Under the pieces are notes generated by a model. That model was not told the DNA's origin and ran no database searches. It saw only the letters and a program-made list of their open reading frames with translations. A stretch of DNA of 64,000 bases from Triglochin maritima (taxonomy: Eukaryota; Streptophyta; Magnoliopsida; Alismatales; Juncaginaceae): contig OY821782.1 of assembly GCA_963682175.1 (NCBI GenBank), positions 27,115,741 to 27,179,740 on the forward strand, written 5' to 3'. Below are positions 56,136 through 64,000 of this stretch, piece by piece (the stretch's first letter is position 1; each line of letters begins with the position of its first letter). Made by a program: the position numbers and the translations under genes.

Positions 56136-57707
56136 TGTTAGATCCTTATCTTGCTTAGTGAGACTAAGCTTAGTTAAGTAGTTCATTTAAGGCTTAATCT
56201 TTCTTTGACTTGTGAAGGCATAGGGTGCATGTGGGAGTAAGGTGTGAGGCGTTTTGAGTTGGGTCGAGGTATGGGTGGGAGTGAGGGAGGGATGGGTTGG
56301 CATGCTTGTTTGGTAGGTGGCTTGTTTTTGTAGAGGAAAAACAAACACTCACACTCATCTCACTCCCATTCTCTCACGATGGATGGCCCAAGGCCTGGGC
56401 GCCAGCGAGCGCCAATGAGCGCAGTGAGGCAACGCCTAAGCGTTGCCTGACACAACCCGGTTAACGATCGACCGATGCCTTGTTGGCGGTCGACCGGATG
56501 TAGAGAAATCAGGACTTGAGAAGTTCGTGATATTTTCGGTCGAACGGTTTCCCAGACCGTTTTCTCGTTGTTTAGATTACACCCTGGCCAAGACTTCTAA
56601 ATGGTTGACCGTCTATAGACTTTTGTTCGACCATTAACTTAAGTTTTAGCCCTAGTGTTCGACCAACTTGTGATGTTGTTCGAGCGTTTCCCTATTCAAA
56701 AGGGAATAGTAAACTGGGTTGCCGATTTTGATCGATCGTTGGTGCCCAGAGTTGGATTATTGCCTTGTGTCGTGTTGTTTTCCTCGGAAACCCATGTCCT
56801 CGCCTTAAGCGTGAGTCGGGAGGTGACAGTCAGTGCGGTGAGCGCGCCTGCCGAGCAAAAGAGTATGGTATATAGAGTATGGACACTTGGTACACGTGCC
56901 ACTTTATATTTATGAGCCTAGTTTAGCATGTTGCATTTCATGACGATAACCTATAACCTATATAGTAGACCTGAGGGATTGTGGATCCCAATGTATTGCA
57001 TAGTTACACAGCTCCACGTAGCGAGATGACCCATCGAACTTGATAGTGGTAGAGATGGCCGACCGACGATTATTCTGTCAGGTATGACTCGACGAATATG
57101 ATCGACCAGAACGACGACTCTAGAGGATGTGGCATGTTGTCCACGAGATCAAATCTGTATCTATGGCGCAGAAGTGCGTGCAACCCTCATCGAACCCATA
57201 TGATTAGTATAGTTGCGAGTGTGGTGCATCGCATACTCTTTGTAAGACCGTGTGTACCCGCGGTAGGTACCATTGGGGGACCTGATGTTGTTGGTGGGAC
57301 CGTCGTCCCTTATTGCCCTAGATGGGGACAGTTTACTCTTGCATTTTTTGTGTCATGATATACTAGTATGATAGAATTATTGTACTGTGCATTCATATTC
57401 ATAGATGAGCTTGGTATATAGAGTTTTCGTTATGAAAACTCAGACATTTTATCATGTATGCATTTCATAGCCCTGAGCGATGTTGAGTGGGTAGAAACCG
57501 AGGAAGGGTAGACCCGCGACCGGATTCTCCAGGCTTATCTCCTAGGTTGTTGATGACTCATGTATTATGTATTTTCTTGTCTTTGTTGTAATCAAACTTT
57601 GACCCTTTTGTAATGGTGCACCTTATTTTGATTAATTTTCCCATTAAATTCTGGGCTTGTTGTCCTTGAATATCGTTAAAATTTTCCATTATTTCGGGGA
57701 GGTTACA
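56136..57707 (+). repeat. Solo LTR G (~1.57 kb), relative of E and F
   Basis: Starts TGTTAGATCCTTATC (compare E TGTTAGACCC) and ends CGGGGAGGTTACA. The flanks CCCAG and CGCAG match at four of five bases. It shares AAAACTCAGACATT-like and CCTCGCCTTAAGCGTGAG-like blocks with F. It contains a decayed palindrome array at 56464-56741. Confidence 0.8.
56464..56741 (+). promoter_or_regulatory. Decayed GGTCGACCG array in LTR G
   Basis: Only one exact GGTCGACCG (near 56488) and about seven variants (GATCGACCG, GGTCGAACG, GGTTGACCG, GTTCGACCA, GATCGATCG). The pattern fits C-to-T / G-to-A decay of an older copy. Confidence 0.6.
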
Positions 57708-57712
57708 CGCAG

Positions 57713-58841
57713 AATGGGAATTTTCTTGGGAATGAGCGATTCCAGGGTGTTCAGGGTTTCAGCATCGGTTCCACTTCTGTTTCCTTCTCATTGTGAAGTT
57801 TGGAAGGTTTGGAGATGTTATTTGAGGAACTTTTGTTCGTTAATGAGTTTTGTTTTGTGGATAATTGTGCTTTTAGTGGGAAAGAATGTTTCTATTTCAT
57901 GTTAAGAAAAGATTAGAGACTTTTAGTGGTATGGAAATATGAATTGAAAGTAGGATCTGGTTTTTGTGGACGGTAGTAGATTTGTTAGGAAAGATTGTTT
58001 CTTTTTTATGTTGATAAATATTTGAGACTTAATGATAAGAAATAGCCAAATAGGAGCTAAAAGTAGGAGAGATTCCTCATTTTTCTTGTTTGGATTGACA
58101 GTCAGCGTGTGATTGGTAGGGAGGAAGTGGAGGCAAAATGAGAACTTGACTTCCACGACTTCCTTCGACCTACTTCCGTACTAATCTATAGTACTTCCAC
58201 AGCATGTAGAAGCCTCGGGACATTGGATTGATATTACAAAAAAGATAATCAGTAATATCTGACGTAGCGTATGTAGTCGTCCAATTAGGCTTTGCTTGTC
58301 AGAGATTTTGGTAGAAACTCCGGACCACAAGCCATTACCCCAGTCCTAAAACACACATGAGAACTACACAACTCACCCGGAAAGTACACGATGTTACTCA
58401 ATGACAAGCCTAATCGGACGAGTACATACGCTGATCTGTGTAACAGAAGTAGAAGGAACTCATAGGGTGGAACCTCTATTAGAACTCAAGTTTTTTGATA
58501 TTTAAACTTTTCATGCTTACAAATCACAGAATCATTTCAGACCTAAAATATCTCACTTACCCACGTTTCTTTGCCTATCAATAAACCCTTACCGACAATG
58601 TGCTTGTTTCAAGTGTGTATCTAGAATTGGATGCTAAGTGGTTTTGGTGGGGTTATGAAAGATTGTTTCTTTTTTTATTAAAAAAAGTGGAGGTAAAAGT
58701 GGGAGAGAAACGTCATCTTTCCTGTTGGATTGAAACTTCTAGGTGTGGTGTGACTGGAAGGGAAATGAGAACTCTAGTTCATCACTTTTGTTTGAGCATC
58801 ATATAAAATCCAGCCTTTTAGACTGAAGTTCCTGAAGTAGA
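57713..58841. other. Intergenic with diverged internal repeats
   Basis: No gene recognised. The stretches 57940-58150 and 58605-58780 share words in the same order (GAAAGATTGTTTCTTTTTT, AGTGGAGG, AAATGAGAACT), suggesting an old direct duplication. Confidence 0.35.
58258..58445. repeat. Inverted repeat with ~90-bp loop
   Basis: TAGCGTATGTAGTCGTCCAA...GCTTGTCA on the left pairs with TGACAAGCCTAATCGGACGA...TACATACGCT on the right with few mismatches over ~40 bp. It could be a small hairpin transposon or a hairpin RNA locus; no flanking duplication was found. Confidence 0.5.
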
Positions 58842-58850
58842 ATTCCCAAT
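58842..58850 (+). repeat. 9-bp target-site duplication ATTCCCAAT
   Basis: ATTCCCAAT at 58842-58850 and at 61106-61114, exact, flanking the hairpin element. Nine bases is the hallmark length of Mutator-like insertions. Confidence 0.93.
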
Positions 58851-59667
58851 GGGTCATTTGCTTGTGTAGACCTCAAAAGGTGCACAATTGGCGAAATACA
58901 CTTGGATTTTTACTATTCACTTGGGTACACCTCGTTACACTGCATATTGCTTGCATGCCCTCAGACCGTTTATGGGTCCCACTCCGTTAAATTTTCTGTT
59001 GGTTTATTTACAAAACACATCCTCTAAAATTCAAATATCCTTAATATTAAATATAAAAACACAAAACAAATATTTTCTTTACAAACACACCATTATTCTC
59101 ATTCTCTCTCTTTTCTTCTCTCTCAACTCTCTCTCTCTCCACCATCTCTCTTGTTTTCTCTCTCCTCTCTCTCGCTACTCTCTCTCTTGTTCTCTCTCTC
59201 TACTCTCTCTCCTCTCTCTACTCTCTCTCCCATCTCTTTCTCTCTTTTGTTCTCTCTCTACTCTCCACTCTCTCTCTTGTTTTCTCTCTTCTCTCTCTCG
59301 CTACTCTCTCTCTTGTTCTCTCTCTCTTCTCTCTCTCTTATTCTCTCTCTCTACTCTCTCCCCTCTCTTTCGCTACTCTCTCTCTTGTTCTCTCTCTACT
59401 CTCTATCCACTCTCTTTCTCTCTTTTGTTCTCTCTCTACTCTCCACTCTCTCTCTTGTTTTCTTTCTTCTCTCTCTCGCTACTCTCTCTTGTTCTCTCTC
59501 TTCTCTCTCTCTCTTGTTCTCTCTCTCTCTACTCTCTTTCCTCTCTCTCGCTACTCTCTCTCTTGTTCTCTCTCTACTCTCTCTCTCTCTCTCTTTCTTC
59601 GGTTCTCTCTTCTCATTCTCTCTCTCCTATTCTCTCTCTTCTCTCTCTCTCATGTTCTCTCTTCTCC

Positions 59668-59703
<36 letters not shown>

Positions 59704-61105
59704 AATTCTCTCTCTTCTCTCTCGAATTCTCTGTCCTCTCTCTCTCATCTCCCTCTCGAATTCTCTCTCCTCTCTCTCTCATCTCCCTCTCGAATTCTCT
59801 CTCCTCTCTCTCTCATCTCCCTCTCTGCGGTTCTCTCTTCTCCTTCTCTCTCTACTCTCTCTCCTCTCTTTCTCTCTTTTGTTCTCTCTCTACTCTCCAC
59901 TCTCTCTCTTGTTTTCTCTCTCCTCTCTCTCTCATGTTCTCTCTTCTCCATCTTTCTCTCTCTCTCTCTCTCTCTCTTGAATTCTCTCTCCTCTCTCTCT
60001 CTTCTCTCTCGAATTCTCTCTCCTCTCTCTCATCTCCCTCTCTTCGGTTCTCTCTTCTCCTTCTCTCTCTCCTCTTCTCTCTCGAATTCTTGAGGGACTT
60101 ATATATTTAGATTACTGATTACAACAATATTCACTACGTACGTCTCATTCTCTTGAGATTGTACTTGGTCCATCTTAGATTCTTTTGAGAGGGAGAATTC
60201 GAGAGGGAGAAAAGAGAGAGAGGAGAGAGAATTTGAGAGGGAGAAAAGAGAGAGGATAGAGAATTCGAGAGGGAGATGAGAGAGAGAGGACAGAGAATTC
60301 GAGGGAGAAGAGAGAGAATTTGAGAGAGAGAGAGAGAGAAAGAAAGAGGGAGAAGAGAGAACATGAGAGAGAGGGGAGAGAGAAAGAGAGAATGAGAAGA
60401 GAGAACCGAAGAGAGAGAGAGTAGAGAGAGAACAAGAGAGAGAGTAGCGAGAGAGAGGAGAGATAGTAGAGAGAGAGAACAAGAGAGAGAGAAGAGAGAG
60501 AGTAGCGAGAGAGAGAGAAGAGAGAAAACAAGAGAGAGAGTGGAGAGTAGAGAGAGAACAAAAGAGAGAAAGAGAGGGGAGAGAGAGTAGAGAGAGAGAA
60601 CAAGAGAGAGAGTAGCGAGAGAGTAGAGAGAGAGAGAACAAGAGAGAGAGTAGCAAGAGAGAGAAGAGAGAAAACAAGAGAGAGAGTGGAGAGTAGAGAG
60701 AGAACAAAAGAGAGAAAGAGAGGGGAGAGAGAGTAGAGAGAGAGGAGAGAGAGTAGAGAGAGAGAACAAGAGAGAGAGTAGCGAGAGAGAGGAGAGAGAA
60801 AACAAGAGAGAGGGTGGAGAGAGAGAGAGTAGAGAGAGAAGAAAAGAGAGAGAATGAGAATAAGGGTGTGTTTGTAAAGAAAATATTAGTTTTGTGTTTT
60901 TATATTTAATATTAAGGATATTTGAATTTTAGAGGGTGTGTTTTGTAAATAAACCAACAGAAAATTTAACGGAGTGGGACCCATAAACGGTCCGAGGGCA
61001 TGCAAGCAATATGCAGTGCAACGAGGTGTACCCAAGTGAATAGTAAAAATCCAAATGTATTTCGTCAATTGTGCACCTTTTGAGGTCTACCCAAGCAAAT
61101 GACCC
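58851..61105. mobile_element. Mutator-like foldback element with (CT)n/(GA)n core
   Basis: A 2255-bp element whose ends are inverted copies: GGGTCATTTGCTTG(T)GTAGACCT at the left and the complement at 61081-61105. The ~250-bp outer arms (58851-59100 and 60850-61105) pair almost completely. Inside are ~1 kb of CTCTCT-rich DNA on the left and ~0.67 kb of GAGAGA-rich DNA on the right, around a ~95-bp unique centre (60090-60185). An exact 9-bp duplication flanks it. No transposase is present, so it is non-autonomous. All Ser/Leu-rich frames here are artefacts of the repeat. The arm at 12880-13195 is a relative. Confidence 0.9.
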
Positions 61106-61114
61106 ATTCCCAAT

Positions 61115-61568
61115 AGACAGTAGTAAGCAACTTAAAGTCAGGTACTTTTTAAAATAAAATAAAAGTTGTGACCTGCCAACGTTTTGCGTGTAACTGTTGC
61201 ATATATAGTTGGACTTTGAAGATCTTATGTCGTAAGTAACTATTTTTTCATGCAAGTTCAGAAGCCATTTGACTCATAAGTTGAAAAGCAGTATATAATA
61301 TTTCTTGGTTGACGTAGTTGTTTCCTTGTAAATCGTTGTTTACGTTTGTACATTTATGAGTTGTCATTTCATCCCTCGTGTAGGTCGTCTTTGCTTCTAG
61401 CGATGTGGAAGGAGAGACGAAGATGGAATTAGTTGTTGATGATATCACTGCATATTCTTCTTCATATCCCATTGATTTCCCGTCAAAGAACGTGACATTC
61501 AAATGGTAATCTTGCATCCTAGTTGGACACATTTATATTTTCCAAAGACAAATTGTTTATCAAACAAA
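61115..61568 (+). other. Possible exon-containing stretch
   Basis: From 61385, between a TGTAG acceptor-like and an AAATG/GTAATC donor-like site, the plus strand reads VVFASSDVEGETKMELVVDD, ITAYSSSYPIDFPSKNVTFK. It looks coding, but I do not recognise the family, and the joins to neighbours fail on phase. Treat as a candidate exon of an unknown gene (possibly the one starting at 55919). Confidence 0.3.
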
Positions 61569-62042
61569 TGGTTAATTACATGTTGCTCCCCTGAACTATA
61601 CATTATTATTATTTTGCACCCCTGAACTTTCAAAGTTGACAGTTATCCCCCTTAAACTTTCATTTTGTAACATTTTGTCCTATTGAAGTCTAAAAATTCA
61701 TTATTTAAACACAATTTTGACATTTTTTGTATTTTTTTTCGTTGTATCCTTAATATACTCCTAAACTTATATTTACGTGAAAGTTCAGACCGAAACATAA
61801 GTCAGATATGATTGAAATTTGGGTCGAATTGGTACTGAATCTGACCCAAATTCCAACCAAATCCGACATCTATTTTGATTCGAACTTCCACGTAAATATA
61901 GATTTAGGAGTGTATTAGGGATACAACGGAAAAAATAAAAAAAATTACGAATATGTGTTTAAATAATAAATTTTTGAAATTCAAATGAGTAAAGTGTCAC
62001 AAAACGAAAATTCAGGAGAACAAACTGTAATTAACACTTAAA
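61569..62042. mobile_element. Hairpin MITE, ~470 bp
   Basis: Left and right halves are inverted copies over nearly the full length: TTAATTAC...CCCCTGAACT, TTATTTAAACACA, CGTTGTATCCTTAATA(C/T)ACTCCTAAA and TTTACGTG(G/A)AAGTTC pair with the right half. They close on a ~17-bp loop near 61836-61852. Divergence between halves is moderate. No coding content. The flanking duplication is not clear. Confidence 0.75.
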
Positions 62043-62600
62043 TAAATTTTCCTTAATTTTGTTGATTTGTAGTGTGGTTTCGAGAATATCAGAAAGATAT
62101 TCACCACTTTCACGTAAGTTGAATCGCCACATATTTAAGTGTAAATTGCATTGCGACAACCAAGTCTCTAACAAGATTTTGTCTAAAGATTGTGATGTAA
62201 CTTATAGAAGGGTTATTGTACATGTTTTGAAGCTGATGCGAGGCAAAAGAATTGTTTCAGAGCGTGTTGCATTATCAATAACCTTGTCATCTCTGTGTCG
62301 GTAAACCTTTCAAATTTATAGTGCAATTTGTAGAAACATATTTTTGTTGCTTAACATAATAATCTATAAACAATCAGTGAGAGAGTGTATCTTTTTCCAA
62401 CGCCCAGGAAGTTAGGAACCTTATTTTTAATTGTTGTTGTCATCTTGACGCCTTATCTTAAGATGTTGCTGAATGCAGATAGGTCCTCCAAACAAAACTA
62501 GTGACAAGATTGCGTGGACTGCGAAGAATGTTGCCGATGTTGTTCTATGTGACAAATCTGCTTTGATAATCCAATTTCTCGTTTTACTTTACAAATTGTC
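62043..62600 (+). other. Two exon-like patches of unknown identity
   Basis: After a TTTGTAG acceptor at about 62072, GFENIRKIFTTF runs to a strong GTAAGT donor at about 62117. Near 62480-62560, after TGCAG, another patch reads PPNKTSDKIAWTAKNVADVV. They have coding-like composition, but the phases do not join cleanly and no family is recognised. The open frame 62059-62304 overlaps and may be chance. Confidence 0.25.
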
Positions 62601-63529
62601 AACTTGATTTACCATTAGATTGATTTATTTCCATGTATTGTTTTTCAGAGCAAGATTTCCTTTACATTTAAATGTCTTGATTTATTACAGTGATGTCTAA
62701 ATTTTGTGCACACTGGGTATAATTTATTTTACATAAGGAGCTTCTTAGATGTGGAATGAATATAAAAAGTATCAGTGCGCATATTTGCTACAATGAATAC
62801 GAGGCATACCAACTTGTACGTGATAGTTCTGTACATGCAATGTCCTGCTCGTAGTGCACATGAGTCTGATACAGTGCCACGTACAAATCGAATCTAATGA
62901 CTCGCCACTATATATAATGACTCCACTACTGTTTTTGAATCTTCAGGTTGCTAGATTAATTGTACAGCTTTTTTGCTTGCAAAACGTCGGATTTGCAAGT
63001 TTTTTTCATCGGTAAAAGCAATTATTCAAGGGAGAATAAATTAAAAGATCAAAGTAAGGAAGTCAAATTTTCTATAATAGCAATCGTTGTAGAATTCTTA
63101 TAAAGATCAAACATTTAATATATTTTTAATTCATTTTCAATTTTATCTCCAAAATCCCCACCCCTCCCTCCAAAAACATTACAATACTACATCATCCTCT
63201 ACATCCCAAACAAAACCCCCAAATCCCCCACATTCCAACACCAAATCCTCCTCGTTCCAACACTAAATCTCAAACATTCCAACACCGCCGACAACCCCGT
63301 CCCCTACCTTCGAACCACTGCCCCCACCGTCCCTCAAGTTCTGTTGCCCCCGTCGGCCCCAATACCTATAGCCCCCAAGTCACCCTCCCTCAAGTCTCAT
63401 CGCCCTCTGGACATCAGTTAGATGTTTATAATTCTTGAGAAATTTCTTTCCTTTAGATTTTTTTGATGAATACAAGTGTTTGTTTCCCATGTTGGTATGT
63501 TCTCTTTTATTTAATTTATGTTTTGTTAA
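62601..63529. other. AT-rich then C-rich intergenic DNA
   Basis: 62600-63150 is AT-rich without features. 63160-63400 is C-rich (CCCC, CCAACACC words) with CATTCCAACACC repeated about three times. No gene recognised. Confidence 0.3.
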
Positions 63530-63612
63530 ACAAACTAGTTTGTTTGGTGAAAGTGACCAGCTCGTTTGATGGGAATAAGTCAGCGTGTTTAGTAGAACCA
63601 ACCCATCTCTTT
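63530..63612 (+). repeat. Related CTCGTTTGRTGGRAA repeats
   Basis: Copies such as CTAGTTTGTTTGGTGAAAGTGACC, AGCTCGTTTGATGGGAATAAG and GCGTGTTTAGTAGAACCAACCC. They match the motif found at 10248-10310 and 12815-12870. Confidence 0.5.
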
Positions 63613-63754
63613 TTGCGGAAAAATGACAGAGCTCCTCATGTAACACTCGCTCTCCTGATATTATAATAAGTCCATTGTCATCTCTTATACTTGTTTTGAT
63701 CCTTATGTCTGCTTGCTTGTTATTGTACGCTTCTTGTATGCTTATTTTTCGTTT

Positions 63755-63880
63755 CAGGAAAGTTTCCTTTTCACGAACGGTTCCTTTCGAGGAAAAATTC
63801 CTCTTCGGGGAAAGCTTCCTTTTTGAGGAAAAGTTTCCTTTTCAGGAGAAGTTTCCTTTCGGGGAAAAGTTTCCTTTTGA
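63755..63880 (+). repeat. 18-bp tandem array of GGAAA-N-TTTCC palindromes
   Basis: Six to seven units of about 18 bp, each centred on a palindrome: GGAAAGTTTCC, GGAAAAATTCC, GGAAAGCTTCC, GGAAAAGTTTCC, GGAGAAGTTTCC, GGAAAAGTTTCC. Arms stay complementary while the centres vary. In one frame this gives a chance 6-residue EKFPFG-like repeat. Confidence 0.75.
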
Positions 63881-64000
63881 GTCGAGTAGGTGCGCCGCAC
63901 CGGGCGCGTGCGCATCTAGACTCGATTGGTTTGGCTTTGATTGTAGTGGGCTTTGGATTTCTTTTCTTCATGCCATGTGGGCTACTGTGTGAGACTTGGC

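Noticed and set aside
58888..60110. Very long Ser/Leu-rich open frames
   Set aside because: They are translations of CTCTCT repeats in the hairpin element; every frame is open for the same reason and no domain is present.
60099..60805. Ser/Leu-rich frames on the minus strand
   Set aside because: Mirror image of the CT tract in the second arm of the same hairpin; compositional artefact.
63675..63992. Frame with repeated EKFPFG
   Set aside because: Produced by the 18-bp palindromic tandem array; nothing else supports a protein.
1..64000. Metabolic gene cluster, rRNA or tRNA genes, organelle insert
   Set aside because: No enzyme families, rRNA or tRNA structures, or plastid or mitochondrial genes were recognised; the only tRNA-like words are primer-binding sites.

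Overview
The window is nuclear DNA of a flowering plant, most likely a dicot (inference). It holds one convincingly intact host gene, a three-exon WEB-family coiled-coil protein on the minus strand at 45662-49007. Most of the rest is transposable elements, many nested, plus degenerate repeats and AT-rich spacer. Plant retroelement primer sites (initiator tRNA-Met type TGGTATCAGAGC and Athila-like TGGCGCCGTTGCCGGGGA), GT-AG introns and chromoviral gag-pol all fit a plant. I cannot name the species. I saw no rRNA, tRNA or CRISPR.

Layout. 1-2843: tail of an LTR, a degenerate tandem repeat and a hAT relic. 2844-4114: a copy of the 3' end and downstream flank of the WEB gene, cut off by an LTR fragment (4115-5108), then a second hAT relic (to 5772). 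5800-12800: a decayed DNA-transposon-like block with DUF1985-like and Ulp1-like (C48 peptidase) remnants, flanked by many short GGGACGA/TCGTCCC repeats. 12880-13195: one arm of a GA-rich Mutator-like hairpin family. 14029-37541: a nest. A Reina-like chromovirus (14029-15655) is cut by element B (Athila-like ends, gag-pro only). B was hit by element A (15663-24313, TSD ATTGA, LTRs almost identical), by a solo LTR C (27290-28838, TSD ATGTA) and by a Copia element D (29445-34757, TSD ATAAC, gag only). 37542-44783: a Tekay-type chromovirus E with gag-pol, truncated in both LTRs. 44778-49007: the WEB gene and flank. 50193-57707: three solo LTRs (F, H, G). 58851-61105: a 2.26-kb Mutator-like hairpin with an exact 9-bp target duplication. 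61569-62042: a second, fully palindromic hairpin MITE. The last kilobase has short palindromic repeats.

Most notable signals. (1) Palindrome arrays in LTRs: degenerate copies of CGGTCGACCG fill about 0.3-0.6 kb in four LTR types from two superfamilies (Copia D; Gypsy E, F, G). In D they lie just upstream of a TATA box. (2) Athila-like LTRs carry a different palindrome, GACCGCTAATTAGCGGTC or a variant, about 120 bp upstream of their TATA box. (3) The two youngest elements, A and D, have structural genes but no polymerase, so they were presumably mobilised in trans. The D gag has lost its zinc knuckle and has a long charged tract there. (4) The 3' part of the WEB gene was duplicated 42 kb away. 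(5) The hairpin MULE has a kilobase-scale polypyrimidine/polypurine core.

All calls are by eye from the sequence and the translated frames. Element ages and functional readings are inference.
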